64,000 nt of DNA from Oscillatoriophycideae cyanobacterium NC_groundwater_1537_Pr4_S-0.65um_50_18 (GCA_016208305.1 JACQYI010000006.1:310001-374000); one strand, 5' to 3'; numbered from the stretch's first letter, positions 38,071-47,667 are shown. The notes: generated by a model not told the origin, from the sequence alone. Numbers and translations: made by a program.

Positions 38071-38307
38071 TGATGCCGTAAGCTGCACGGAGGCTGGATA
38101 AGAGCGATCGCTATTTTTATAAAACAGGAAAAATTATTGACCTTAAATTATTGACATTGCTGAATGAGCAGACACTTTTTGCATAGGCCAGTTCTCCAAT
38201 AGCGCTCTGTTTGTTGTGTAGGCACGCCACACAGCAAAAGACGATCGCTCACCATGACTCTGTTTTGAACTGTTGATATCAAGACATAAGATTCAGCTCT
38301 CTTTTCT

Positions 38308-39243
38308 ATGACTTTTGAACTGCCCTCGTCCCGAAGCTCGGATCTTTGGCAGCCCAACCGACAGGTGAGCCAGATCTCTGAAGGTGTTGCCAAGTCTCTG
38401 TTTATGTTGTTTGCTCTGGTTTCTGTCGGAACTACCATCGGCATTATCTTGACCTTGATCTTTGAAACGATCGAGTTTTTCAAAATTGTGCCCCTCTGGC
38501 AGTTTTTGACTGAAGATCGATGGACGCCACTCTTTGCCGATGCCCACTTCGGTATCTTTGTTTTAGTCAGCGCTACGTTTCTCACTTCTACTATTGCCCT
38601 AATGGTTGCGGCTCCTGTCGGTCTACTAGCGGCAATTTATTTAAGCGAGTATGCCAGTCCGGGTGTGCGCCGATGGCTCAAGCCAATTCTAGAAATTTTG
38701 GCAGGTGTGCCTTCAGTCGTGTACGGCTATTTTGCACTGCTGTTTGTGACACCACTGTTGCAAAAGATTATTCCCAATTTGCAGGGCTTCAATGGATTGA
38801 GCGCAGGCTTAGTGCTAGGCGTTTCCATCATTCCCCTAATTGCATCGCTGAGCGAAGACGCCATCTATGCCGTACCGCGTAGCCTGCGGGATGGGGTGTA
38901 TGCCTTGGGCGGCACCAAGCGCGAGAGTATTACCTCGGTGGTACTGCCTGCGGCGCTATCGGGAATTGTGGCTTCTTTGATTTTGGCCGTTTCCCGAGCG
39001 ATCGGTGAAACCATGATTGTCACTTTGGCTGCCGGACAAAATCCCAGGCTGGGTTTCAATCCACTAGTGCCGATCGAAACCATGACGGCCTATATCGTGC
39101 AGGTGAGTTTGGGCGACACGGCAGCCGGATCGCTTGCCTACAAAACCCTCTTTGCGGTGGGTATGACGCTGTTTTTGATCACGTTAACGCTGAACGTTTT
39201 TAGCTTCTGGTTTGTTCGCCGTTTCCGGGAGAAATACGAATGA
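38308..39243 (+). CDS. pstC: Phosphate ABC transporter permease PstC
   Basis: 311 residues, six membrane helices with the ABC permease EAA loop near [23 protein letters not shown]. It pairs with PstA to form the channel for phosphate delivered by PstS and driven by PstB. The start follows a weak ribosome site. No pstS or pstB is found next to it in this window, so those genes are elsewhere. Ends in ATGA overlap with pstA. Confidence 0.93.
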   Translation: MTFELPSSRSSDLWQPNRQVSQISEGVAKSLFMLFALVSVGTTIGIILTLIFETIEFFKIVPLWQFLTEDRWTPLFADAHFGIFVLVSATFLTSTIALMVAAPVGLLAAIYLSEYASPGVRRWLKPILEILAGVPSVVYGYFALLFVTPLLQKIIPNLQGFNGLSAGLVLGVSIIPLIASLSEDAIYAVPRSLRDGVYALGGTKRESITSVVLPAALSGIVASLILAVSRAIGETMIVTLAAGQNPRLGFNPLVPIETMTAYIVQVSLGDTAAGSLAYKTLFAVGMTLFLITLTLNVFSFWFVRRFREKYE

Positions 39244-40163
39244 CGGTTCAAGATCCGAAAAAAAATCTGTTCACCCAACCGCTGTCTAGCAGCCTATTTA
39301 CGGCAAATTTGCCCCAGCGCTATCGGCTCGATCGCCTGTTTGTTTTCTTCTGCCTTGTTGCGATCGCGCTTTCCGTATTGGCTTTAGCGGTCTTAATGTA
39401 CGACTTTTTAACAGATGGGCTGCCTCGACTGAATGGGCAGTTCATCACCAGCTTTCCTTCGCGCCGAGCTGCATCTGCGGGCATTGCTCCAGCTTTGGTG
39501 GGAACGTTTTGGATGCTGTTTCTCGTTGCTGTGATTGCCTTCCCGGTGGGGATTGGAGCCGGAATTTATCTGGAAGAATTTGCATCCGATAGCGGGTTGA
39601 GCCGCATTATTGAAATTAACATCAACAATCTGGCAGGTGTGCCTTCCATTATTTATGGACTGCTGGGGCTTCAGCTCTTTGTGCGCGGCTTAGAACCCAT
39701 TACAGGAGGGCGATCGGTACTTTCGGGCGGTTTGATTCTCTCGCTGCTGGTCTTACCCATTGTGATTGTCACGACACGGGAGGCTTTACGCGCAGTCTCA
39801 GACAGCATTCGGCAGGCAGGGGCGGCACTGGGAGCAACGCAATGGCAGGTCGTCCGTGAGCAGATTTTGCCCATTGCTATTCCAGGAATCTTAACAGGCA
39901 CAATTTTGGCTTTAGCGCGAGCCATTGGTGAAACGGCACCGCTCGTCGTCATTGGCGCACTTACGTTTGTGCCCTACCTGCCCACCAATTTGCAAAGTCC
40001 CTTCACCGTATTGCCCATTCAAATCTACAACTGGATTTCTCGCCCTCAGCCCGCTTTCCATGACAATGCGGCTGCCGCCATCATTGTGCTAATGCTGGTG
40101 CTGCTGACCATGAATGCAACCGCTATCTATTTCCGCAATAAATTTCAAAAGATGCGCGCTTAG
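39240..40163 (+). CDS. pstA: Phosphate ABC transporter permease PstA
   Basis: 307 residues, six membrane helices; the EAA loop region is [24 protein letters not shown]. Overlaps pstC by four bases, so translationally coupled. It normally precedes pstB; here a response regulator gene follows after 73 bases. Confidence 0.93.
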   Translation: MTVQDPKKNLFTQPLSSSLFTANLPQRYRLDRLFVFFCLVAIALSVLALAVLMYDFLTDGLPRLNGQFITSFPSRRAASAGIAPALVGTFWMLFLVAVIAFPVGIGAGIYLEEFASDSGLSRIIEININNLAGVPSIIYGLLGLQLFVRGLEPITGGRSVLSGGLILSLLVLPIVIVTTREALRAVSDSIRQAGAALGATQWQVVREQILPIAIPGILTGTILALARAIGETAPLVVIGALTFVPYLPTNLQSPFTVLPIQIYNWISRPQPAFHDNAAAAIIVLMLVLLTMNATAIYFRNKFQKMRA

Positions 40164-40236
40164 GCACGGCTTAATCTGGCGAGGAACGATGTTCTAAAGC
40201 CTTCAGACCTCACTGAGCATTTGCTTCAAACTATCT

Positions 40237-41022
40237 ATGCTGATCTCAGAAGCCAATAGAGCCAGAGCTATTCACAGACCTGAGCGCATTTTAATTATTG
40301 AAGACGATCTATCCATTCGGGAGGCGATCGCGCATTCGCTTCAGCAAGAAAGCTATGAAGTGATAACAGCAGCAGATGGCACAGCAGGTTTAGAGCTGAT
40401 GCAGTCAGGCTTGATGCACCCAGACCTAATGCAGCCAGGCTTAATACAGCCAGACCTGAGACAGCTAGGCAAGTCTGCGATCGCTTTTGATCTGTTGATT
40501 CTCGACCTGCTCCTGCCGGATATGAATGGTTTCGATCTCTGTCGGCAAATTCGTTATCAGGGGAGTAACTTACCGATTTTGATAATTAGCGCCAAGTCGA
40601 GTGAGAGCGATCGCGTAGCAGGTTTGGATTTGGGAGCCGATGACTACTTGCCCAAACCCTTTGGTATGCGAGAGCTTGTTGCGCGCTGTCGGGTGCTGCT
40701 GCGCCGCTGGGATGTACCCGCCCCCTCGCTGCTGACCGTTCGAGATATCGTCATGAATTTGCACATGGCTAGCGTATCTGTGCGCGGCCAAGAGATTTCT
40801 CTATCCCCAAAAGAATTCCAGCTTTTAGAAATGTTGATGCTGCATCCTCGCCAGGTTTTATCGCGGGAGCAGCTCATGAAACAAGTCTGGGGCAAAGAAT
40901 CTGCTGGAGACTACAAAACGCTGGATGTGCATATCCGGTGGTTGCGAGAAAAGCTGGAAGTAAACCCCAGCCAGCCTGAATATTTAATCACGATGCGCGG
41001 ATTTGGCTATCGCTTCTGCTAA
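40237..41022 (+). CDS. OmpR-family response regulator with pentapeptide insertion
   Basis: 261 residues. Receiver domain with the acidic pair EDD at 22-24, phospho-acceptor Asp90 in LLILDLLLPD, conserved Thr/Ser position ISAK and Lys in LPKPFG. C-terminal winged helix (about 160-260) with the pattern LSPKEFQLLEML and VWG...DVHIRWLREKLE. Between the second helix and the third strand of the receiver lies an extra 25 residues, five exact five-residue units (LMQSG, LMHPD, LMQPG, LIQPD, LRQLG). No kinase gene is adjacent; pstCA upstream suggests a phosphate or stress link but this is not shown. Confidence 0.88.
   Translation: MLISEANRARAIHRPERILIIEDDLSIREAIAHSLQQESYEVITAADGTAGLELMQSGLMHPDLMQPGLIQPDLRQLGKSAIAFDLLILDLLLPDMNGFDLCRQIRYQGSNLPILIISAKSSESDRVAGLDLGADDYLPKPFGMRELVARCRVLLRRWDVPAPSLLTVRDIVMNLHMASVSVRGQEISLSPKEFQLLEMLMLHPRQVLSREQLMKQVWGKESAGDYKTLDVHIRWLREKLEVNPSQPEYLITMRGFGYRFC
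40396..40470 (+). repeat. Five 15-bp in-frame tandem units in receiver domain
   Basis: Five consecutive 15-base units of the pattern CTGATGCAGCCAGGC coding for pentapeptides in the response regulator. The number of units could vary between strains without breaking the frame. Confidence 0.9.
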
Positions 41023-41072
41023 ACCCAACAGGATTATTTAATGATAAAATACAGAGCCGTCACTGGAGAAAA

Positions 41073-42161
41073 ATGGCTCAACTCAACGATACAAAAAAAC
41101 TGCGCTCTTTACTACCCAAAGAAGCGTTTAAGCCTGACTCTAGTAAGTTAATTATTCTAGTCATTAATCTTCTGATTTTAATCTTAGGGTGGACGATCGC
41201 CCGCCATTTAGATCAGTGGCCTTTGCACTGGCTATGGCTGTATTTGCCGCTAGCGATCGTGATGGGAAATAGTGTCGTCATTCTATTGTTTTCCACCCAT
41301 GATATGCTGCATGGCAGCGTTATTAAAAACCCTCGCCTTGCCCATTTTATTGGCCTATTAGGGCTGGCTATGCTGTGGATGCCGCCCACGCTTTGGAAGA
41401 TTGTGCATAATCAACTGCACCATACGCAAACCAATGCATTGGACGATCCCGATCGCAGCTATTTGCTCCATCAAAATCAGACGTGGGGGAAGTGGATTCA
41501 AAATCTTGTGGTTCCCTCGGCAGAAGTGAATTCATTCTATCTTCTCTTGGGTATGGCAACCGCTTGGGGAACTCATACGTTTCGTCACCTGACCTCTGTT
41601 TTGCAGTTCAAATTCTCTGGCGTTAGCTTAGGCCCTACCTCTATTGCAGCCAGCGCTAGCAAACGTCGAATGATTGCTGGAGAACTTGCAATCATTGCAT
41701 TGATTCATCTTGGGATTTTAGCCTACCTACAATTTAATTTGTTAAGCATATTTTTAGGCTATTTACTTCCGATTTGGATTGGGTATGCGGGTGTGATGTT
41801 CTATATTTACACCAATCACTTTCTCTGCCCCATGTCGGAGATCAACGACCCTTTCGCCAATAGTCTTTCGATTAAAGTCAACCGATTATTTGACTTGCTT
41901 CATTTAAACTTTTCCTACCATACTGAGCATCATCTCTTCCCCAGTATTAATTCAGATTACTATCCGCTTTTGCGAGAACTCGTGGAAACTCATTATCCCG
42001 ATCGCCTCCATTTGCTCACCGCAGGCGAAGCATGGCGAGGACTGCTCACAACCCCTAGACACTACAAAGATGAGCAGACTCTGACGGATTGGACGGGCGC
42101 TAAATCGGTAGCTTGTCCCTGCATATCCGAGCAGGCGATCGCCTCTCCTCAAGCCAAGTGA
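41073..42161 (+). CDS. Fatty-acid-desaturase-like membrane enzyme
   Basis: 362 residues with four or more membrane helices. Three histidine boxes for a di-iron centre are visible: HDMLH (76-80), HNQLHH (112-117) and HTEHH (283-287). The layout fits the fatty acid desaturase/hydroxylase superfamily, but the boxes are not those of DesA, DesB or DesC types or of CrtR. Substrate unknown (lipid or carotenoid). TGGAG lies seven bases before the ATG. Confidence 0.82.
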   Translation: MAQLNDTKKLRSLLPKEAFKPDSSKLIILVINLLILILGWTIARHLDQWPLHWLWLYLPLAIVMGNSVVILLFSTHDMLHGSVIKNPRLAHFIGLLGLAMLWMPPTLWKIVHNQLHHTQTNALDDPDRSYLLHQNQTWGKWIQNLVVPSAEVNSFYLLLGMATAWGTHTFRHLTSVLQFKFSGVSLGPTSIAASASKRRMIAGELAIIALIHLGILAYLQFNLLSIFLGYLLPIWIGYAGVMFYIYTNHFLCPMSEINDPFANSLSIKVNRLFDLLHLNFSYHTEHHLFPSINSDYYPLLRELVETHYPDRLHLLTAGEAWRGLLTTPRHYKDEQTLTDWTGAKSVACPCISEQAIASPQAK

Positions 42162-42339
42162 GAGCTTCTGTAGCTTGAAGCCAGATTGCTCAAAGCCTCT
42201 CTTCAAGAAACTTCAGGTTGAAGACGAACCCTAGGGGGAAGGTTGCCTAACGTTGGCTTTCCTCCCCCAAATTAATGCTGAGCGGCTGTGCCGCTTGCCA
42301 AACTCTCGAACCTTATGTTTAAGAAAGATTCAGTATCCC

Positions 42340-42500
42340 GTCTTTTGGTTGTTCGGCCATGCTAAGTTAGTCAGGCTCAGAGTCGGGAAAGTCCGGTGAG
42401 ATTCCGGTACTGTGCCGCAACTGTAATGGGACTAGCCCCAGTCAGAATGCCGACTTTGATCTGTTACCTGTTCTCTTGATTTCCCGCGCTGCACGGGGAA
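42340..42500 (+). promoter_or_regulatory. Cobalamin riboswitch upstream of cobG
   Basis: The B12 element core is clear: CGGGAAAGTCCGGTGAGATT, TTCCGGTACTGTGCCGCAACTG and the box AGTCAGAATGCCGACT. At the 3' end TTCCC (42481-42485) can pair with GGGAA (42496-42500), which is part of the cobG ribosome binding region (GGGGAAGGAG, 42495-42504). Binding of adenosylcobalamin should therefore hide the ribosome site: translational repression (inferred). Confidence 0.9.
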
Positions 42501-42512
42501 GGAGCTAACTGC

Positions 42513-44075
42513 TTGCTGTCTCAAACGGACGCTTGTCCTGGCTTATTCTACGCTACACCTGCTCAAGACGGTATCTTGTTTCGCCTTCGCATACCGGGCG
42601 GCATCCTGACGGCTCAGCAATGTGAGGCGATCGCCCTACTCTCTGATCACTATGGTGCGGTGCAAGTCACCAATCGCGCCAATCTACAATTGCGATCGGC
42701 TGAGGCATTGCCAAACACAGTGCTAAATTGCCTCCAGCAGGTAGGTTTGGCTGCGGTCAATGGCAGTACCGATCATCTACGCAACATTATGGCCAGCCCC
42801 ACGGCAGGCATCGATACCGAGGCGCTGATAGATACTCGCCCCTGGGTCGCCCAGTGGAACGACTATCTCGCACACCACTTCAAGCTGGCACCCCTCTCAG
42901 GCAAGTTCAGCGTTGGGTTTGATGGGGGTGAGGCCGTTTCGATTCGCGATCGACCCAACGACATCAGCCTAGTGGCTGTGAAGCGGGATAACGCTATTTA
43001 CTTTCGGCTGCACCTGAGTGGCGGCGATCGCGGCAACCCTCCGCAGCCAGTAAACCTGTGGGTTAAGCCAAAAGACAGTTTACGCCTGCTGGCTGCTTTG
43101 GCAGATCTGTATTGCGATTACACGGTGCAGCGAACCTCCATCCCACCGGATAGTGTCTCTTCTCCCCCGCGCGATCGCCATGTTCGCAGCCCTAAACCCC
43201 GCTTCCGAGAATTCTTGCAGGATCGAGGCATTGCCACTGTGCTTCAGGCAGTTGAGCGGCGGCTGCATCCGGCCTGCGTTCTCACCTGTCCTGCTGCTAA
43301 TGGCGAGATAAGCGACCTTTCCCAGTCGGTTCGCAAATTTAGGTACTTAGGCAGTCATCCCCAACAGCAGCCCGGACTGGCCTATCTGGGCGTTGCCCTA
43401 CCGCTGGGGTGGCAAAAACCCTTCCAAATTAGGGGATTGAGCGCACTGGCAGCAGCCTATGGCGACAGCACCCTGCGGCTCACGCCTTGGCAAAACTTGC
43501 TGATTCCCTATATTCCTCAGCCGCAGCTGGCGATCGTGCAGCAAGGGCTTGAGGCGCTGCAACTCACGGGAGCCAGCGCTTGGGGAGCGATCGTTGCCTG
43601 TGCCGGGACAAGAGGTTGCAAATCCGCCGCCACTGATACCCAAAGTCATGCACTCGCCTTGATAGACCAGCTTCAGCACCGCATTAGCCTCGATCGCCCC
43701 ATCAATATTCACTGGAGCGGCTGCGAAAAATCCTGTGCGCAGCACTACCCTGCCGACATCACGCTTATGGGTCTTCCTGCAACGGAGACTGCCCTCAGAG
43801 ACAATGGGAGCAGGCAGGCAGAGGCGGCGCCCTATGCCGTTTACGTTGGCTCTAATGATGACGCACCCGATCAAGAACTTTTTCAAGAACACAACTTTGA
43901 ACGGCTGCTAAACCTGATCGAACACATGCTGAGAACCTATCAAGATCGGCGAGCAGATGTGGCTGAAACCTTTAGGGCATTTACAACAAGACATTCGCTA
44001 GAGCAGCTCAGACAGCTTTTTAGTTCGCCAAAATTCAGTAGATCGAAAATGAGTTTATATCACGATGAACCTTAG
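42513..44075 (+). CDS. cobG: Precorrin-3B synthase CobG
   Basis: 520 residues, TTG start fixed by GAAGGAG eight bases upstream. A sulfite/nitrite-reductase-like protein: ferredoxin-type halves, siroheme/4Fe-4S Cys motifs seen as ACAGTRGCKSAATD and SGCEKSCAQH. CobG uses O2 to hydroxylate precorrin-3A and start ring contraction in the aerobic B12 pathway. It heads the cob operon behind the riboswitch. A palindromic mini-element begins four bases after the stop. Confidence 0.92.
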   Translation: MLSQTDACPGLFYATPAQDGILFRLRIPGGILTAQQCEAIALLSDHYGAVQVTNRANLQLRSAEALPNTVLNCLQQVGLAAVNGSTDHLRNIMASPTAGIDTEALIDTRPWVAQWNDYLAHHFKLAPLSGKFSVGFDGGEAVSIRDRPNDISLVAVKRDNAIYFRLHLSGGDRGNPPQPVNLWVKPKDSLRLLAALADLYCDYTVQRTSIPPDSVSSPPRDRHVRSPKPRFREFLQDRGIATVLQAVERRLHPACVLTCPAANGEISDLSQSVRKFRYLGSHPQQQPGLAYLGVALPLGWQKPFQIRGLSALAAAYGDSTLRLTPWQNLLIPYIPQPQLAIVQQGLEALQLTGASAWGAIVACAGTRGCKSAATDTQSHALALIDQLQHRISLDRPINIHWSGCEKSCAQHYPADITLMGLPATETALRDNGSRQAEAAPYAVYVGSNDDAPDQELFQEHNFERLLNLIEHMLRTYQDRRADVAETFRAFTTRHSLEQLRQLFSSPKFSRSKMSLYHDEP

Positions 44076-44079
44076 ACTT

Positions 44080-44166
44080 GATCCCCCTAAATCCCCCTTA
44101 AAAAGGGGGACTTCAAGTCATCTTTGGCTCAGTTCCCCCCTTTCTCAAGGGGGGCTAGGGGGGATC
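44080..44166. mobile_element. MITE-like palindromic element, copy 1
   Basis: 87 bases with inverted ends GATCCCCCTAAATCCCCC and GGGGGGCTAGGGGGGATC. Also internal GGGGGA/TCCCCC arms. It carries no gene. A second copy lies at 52284-52359. Non-autonomous palindromic repeat; the responsible transposase is not in the window. Confidence 0.75.
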
Positions 44167-44255
44167 CAAACAAGGTTTGTGATCTACTGAAATTAAATGG
44201 CTCTGATCTCAGCTAGGCCATACCCCGCTACATCCTGTCCACAATCCCAAACCCA

Positions 44256-44882
44256 ATGTCTGACTATATCCGTGACGGCAACGAAATCTACCGTAACTCT
44301 TTTTCTATCATTCGAGCTGAGGCCAATCTGGCGAGCTTGCCACCCGACTTGGAATCGGTTGCTGTGCGGCTGATTCACGCCTGTGGCATGACAGATATTG
44401 TGAGCGACCTGGCCTATTCGCCCGATGCCGCAGCGATCGGTCGGTCGGCTTTGGCAGCAGGAGCGGTGATTTTGTGCGATGCCCAAATGGTAGCCTATGG
44501 CGTGACGCGCAAGCGGCTACCCGCCAACAATGCCGTCATTTGCACGCTGAACGAACCAGACGTTCCAGCGATCGCTCAGAAAATTCAAAATACGCGATCG
44601 GCTGCCGCCATTGAGCTATGGAGAGGGCCGCTAGAGGGAGCCATTGTTGCCATTGGCAATGCACCAACGGCGCTATTTCGGCTATTAGAACTTTTAGATG
44701 AAGGGGTGCCAAAACCTGCGCTCATTTTAGGTTTTCCGGTGGGTTTTGTTGGGGCAGCAGAGTCAAAAGCGGCTTTAGCCGAAAATAGCCGAGGCGTACC
44801 CTTTTTAACGATTCACGGTCGGCGGGGCGGTAGCGCCATGGCCGCAGCAGCAGTTAACGCCTTAGCAATGGAGGAAGAATAA
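44256..44882 (+). CDS. cobH: Precorrin-8X methylmutase
   Basis: 208 residues. CobH/CbiC moves the methyl from C11 to C12 of the corrin ring. Conserved IRDGNEIYRNSFSIIRAEANL at the start with the catalytic His in LIHACGMTD, and GFPVGFVGAAESKAAL near the end. Overlaps the next gene by one base (TAATG). Confidence 0.93.
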   Translation: MSDYIRDGNEIYRNSFSIIRAEANLASLPPDLESVAVRLIHACGMTDIVSDLAYSPDAAAIGRSALAAGAVILCDAQMVAYGVTRKRLPANNAVICTLNEPDVPAIAQKIQNTRSAAAIELWRGPLEGAIVAIGNAPTALFRLLELLDEGVPKPALILGFPVGFVGAAESKAALAENSRGVPFLTIHGRRGGSAMAAAAVNALAMEEE

Positions 44883-45583
44883 TGTCGCATGGTCGTCTTT
44901 ACGGAATTGGCGTGGGGCCTGGAGATCCAGAGCTGCTGACCCTAAAAGCGCTGCGCATCCTGCAAGCGGTGCCTGTGGTTGCCTACCAATCTGCTGTAGA
45001 CCGGGAGAGTGTGGCGCGATCGATCGTGGCACCCTATCTGGTCGGGCATCAAACTGAGGTTAGCTTTCATTTTCCGCGGGCTGATGATCCCCAAGCGGCA
45101 CAGCCTTTGTATGCTGAGGCGATCGCTCCTGTGGCGGAACACCTATCTGCGGGTCGCGATGTGGCCGTCCTCTGTGAAGGCGATCCGCTGTTCTATGGGT
45201 CGTTTATGTATTTGTATACGCGCCTGTCCGATCGATTTGCGACTGAAGTGGTTCCAGGTGTTTCTTCCCCGATGGCTTGCGCGTCAGCCTTAGGGATTCC
45301 TTTGAGCTATCGCAACGATATCTTTAGCGTTCTCTCGGCAGCACTACCAGAAGATGTTTTGGCGACGCAGTTGCTCAATGCCGATGCGGTTGCCATTATT
45401 AAGCTGCGACGACATTTTGCCAAGGTGCGATCGGTTTTGCATCAGCTCAGCCTGATTCCTCGTGCCCAGTACATTGAGCGGGCGACGATGCGTGACCAAC
45501 AGATTATGCCGATCGATCAGGTGGATTCCAGCAACGTCCCCTATTTCTCAATGATTTTGGTGCCGAGCAAGGCGCACTTATGA
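44882..45583 (+). CDS. cobI: Precorrin-2 C20-methyltransferase
   Basis: 233 residues. SAM-dependent tetrapyrrole methylase: GIGVGPGDPELLTLKA at the start, then CEGDPLFYGSFMYL and VVPGVSSPMACASALGIPLSY. CobI/CbiL methylates C20. Overlaps both neighbours by one and four bases, so all three are co-translated. Confidence 0.93.
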   Translation: MSHGRLYGIGVGPGDPELLTLKALRILQAVPVVAYQSAVDRESVARSIVAPYLVGHQTEVSFHFPRADDPQAAQPLYAEAIAPVAEHLSAGRDVAVLCEGDPLFYGSFMYLYTRLSDRFATEVVPGVSSPMACASALGIPLSYRNDIFSVLSAALPEDVLATQLLNADAVAIIKLRRHFAKVRSVLHQLSLIPRAQYIERATMRDQQIMPIDQVDSSNVPYFSMILVPSKAHL

Positions 45584-47346
45584 AGGAATTGATAGACCTG
45601 CCAGGACAACGCCCTGCTGTCGTCGTGCTGGGGCAAAACAGTGTGCCCGTGGCGCGGCAGCTCATGCAGCATCTGCCCGGTGCAACACTCTATGGGTTGT
45701 CGGGTCGCACGACTGAGGTGGATATTAGCTTTAGCGATTTTGGCGTTACCTTGCGCCAGCTCTTTGCGGAAGGCACGCCCATCATCGGCCTATGCGCTGC
45801 CGGAATTTTGATTCGTACGCTTGCCCCCCTGCTGAGTGACAAACGGGCTGAGCCGCCTGTGCTGGCGATCGCTGAAGACGGCAGTGCTGTTGTGCCGCTC
45901 TTGGGTGGGCTAAATGGCGCGAATGATCTGGCGCGTCATCTGGCGGCAGCGCTAGAGGTCAGTCCTGCCATTACCACCACAGGCGATTTGCGGTTTCGCA
46001 GTCGGCTCCTGTCGCCTCCAGCCGGATACCACCTCGCCAATTCTGACGATCAGGCCAAAACATTTCTGGCTGATCTGCTGTCGGGAGCAACGGTGAAATT
46101 GGCAGGCCATGCGCCCTGGCTGCGGGATAGCCAGATTCCCTGGGTGGATGAGGGGACGGCTAATGCTGCGCTGACCATCGAAATCACCGAACGCCCCCTT
46201 TCCCCTTCGCCCGATCGCCTAATCTATCATCCGGCCACGGTGGCGATCGGGCTTAGCGATCTCGGCACTGCTACGCCTCAAGATCTGTTGGCACAGGTAC
46301 AGCAGCGTTTGACCGAGCATGATTTGGCTACGGCTTCAGTCGCAGGCTTCTTTGCCCCTCTGTCCGCAGCGGCTCATCCTGATCTGGCCGCGATCGCCCA
46401 TACCTTTAACGTTCCAATTCGCTTCTTTACGTCTGCCCAACTTGACTCGCTAACCCAACGCCGGGAAAGCCAAGCTGAAGCGATCGCCCTGGCTGCCGTT
46501 GGCGCGGCTGGACAATTAGTGGCCTCAGGACAGGTGGCGATCGCCCTGGCTCCCGAACCCCTTGACCCAACGCAAATCGGCCAGCCGCAGGGGCGATTAG
46601 CCATCATTGGCACAGGCCCAGGCGGCGAAGCCTGGATGTCTCCCGAAGTGAAGGAACTGCTCAAGGTTGCCACCGATTTAGTCGGGTACAGCACCTACCT
46701 CAAGTTGGTCGGCAGTCTAGCAGAGGGCAAGCGCCAGCATGAGTCAGATAATCGAGAAGAGCTGGCACGCGCCAGAATGGCGTTAGATCTAGCTGCAACA
46801 GGGCGATCGGTCGTCATCGTTTCTTCGGGCGATCCGGGAATTTATGCCATGGCATCGGCTGTGTTTGAGGTAATCGATCGCGAGGCAAATCCAGTCTGGA
46901 ATAGCGTTCATTTGCATGTTGCCCCCGGCATTTCGGCTATGCAGGCGGCAGCAGCAGCGATCGGTGCACCTTTGGGTCACGACTTTTGTGCCATCTCGCT
47001 ATCGGATATCCTCAAGCCGTGGTCTATTGTGACGCAGCGAATTGCGGCGGCAGCTGAGGCAGATTTTGCCATCGCCTTTTACAACCCTGTTTCAAAACAG
47101 CGCACCTGGCAGTTGGCCGAGGCGCAACAGATTTTGCTGAAATGGCGATCGCCCGACACGCCCGTGGTGCTGGCGCGCAACCTCGGTCGCCCCGGACAGT
47201 CCGTACAGGTCATCTCCCTGGCAGAGCTGACACCTGACCAAGCCGATATGCGAACGGTGATTTTGATTGGCTCTAGCCAAACCCGCCGGATCGATCGCGC
47301 TAATGGCGGTGTTTGGGTTTATACCCCTCGGAACTATGGGAAATAG
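45580..47346 (+). CDS. cobJ: CbiG-CobJ fusion (cobalt-precorrin-5A hydrolase domain plus C17-methyltransferase)
   Basis: 588 residues. Residues 1-330 are CbiG: N-terminal part (GLCAAGILIRTLAPLL, DGSAVVPLLGGLNGAN) and C-terminal part (AVGLSD-like, SVAGFF). From about 337 the CobJ/CbiH domain begins: LAIIGTGPGG, DREELARAR-like, VVIVSSGDPGIYAMA. CobJ contracts the ring with CobG in the aerobic route; CbiG opens a lactone in the anaerobic route. Such fusions are frequent in cyanobacteria. Last gene of the operon. Confidence 0.92.
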   Translation: MKELIDLPGQRPAVVVLGQNSVPVARQLMQHLPGATLYGLSGRTTEVDISFSDFGVTLRQLFAEGTPIIGLCAAGILIRTLAPLLSDKRAEPPVLAIAEDGSAVVPLLGGLNGANDLARHLAAALEVSPAITTTGDLRFRSRLLSPPAGYHLANSDDQAKTFLADLLSGATVKLAGHAPWLRDSQIPWVDEGTANAALTIEITERPLSPSPDRLIYHPATVAIGLSDLGTATPQDLLAQVQQRLTEHDLATASVAGFFAPLSAAAHPDLAAIAHTFNVPIRFFTSAQLDSLTQRRESQAEAIALAAVGAAGQLVASGQVAIALAPEPLDPTQIGQPQGRLAIIGTGPGGEAWMSPEVKELLKVATDLVGYSTYLKLVGSLAEGKRQHESDNREELARARMALDLAATGRSVVIVSSGDPGIYAMASAVFEVIDREANPVWNSVHLHVAPGISAMQAAAAAIGAPLGHDFCAISLSDILKPWSIVTQRIAAAAEADFAIAFYNPVSKQRTWQLAEAQQILLKWRSPDTPVVLARNLGRPGQSVQVISLAELTPDQADMRTVILIGSSQTRRIDRANGGVWVYTPRNYGK

Positions 47347-47477
47347 AGGCACTCAGTAACACCGGAAACTCAAGCGTAAGGGTTTAGCATTCGGGCAACC
47401 CTCTTTGCTACGACCAAGGGCACATCTGTCGAATGCTAAACCCCTACAGGTATAGCGCTACGCGCTTAAATCCAACG

Positions 47478-47524
47478 AATATTTTTCTAAAAGCCTCGCG
47501 GAGCGAGGCTTTTAGAAAAATATT
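47478..47524 (+). terminator. Terminator of cob operon
   Basis: Two perfectly complementary 22-bp arms, beginning AATATTTTTCTAAAAGCC, with a 3-base loop. Located 131 bases after the CbiG-CobJ stop. Confidence 0.85.
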
Positions 47525-47667
47525 GTCCTAACCTAATTGCGTAGAGCCATCGGTTTTATTTCGTTCTCGTTCCTAAACGCTGGATTGCAAAGGCGCGGCG
47601 GGCTACAAAACTCTAATTCGAGATCTCCTGATACTGTAAAGAGAATACTTGACTGGCAAAATCGCCC

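Larger units (their letters stand above)
37824..38307. other. Intergenic region between eno and pstC
   Basis: 484 bases with the eno terminator (37921-37963) and a candidate Pho box (38052-38070). A minus-strand frame covering 38148-38585 lies opposite the pstC start and is rejected. Confidence 0.5.

Noticed and set aside
38148-38585. Minus-strand open frame of 145 residues
   Set aside because: Lies opposite the pstC start; shadow of a coding region.
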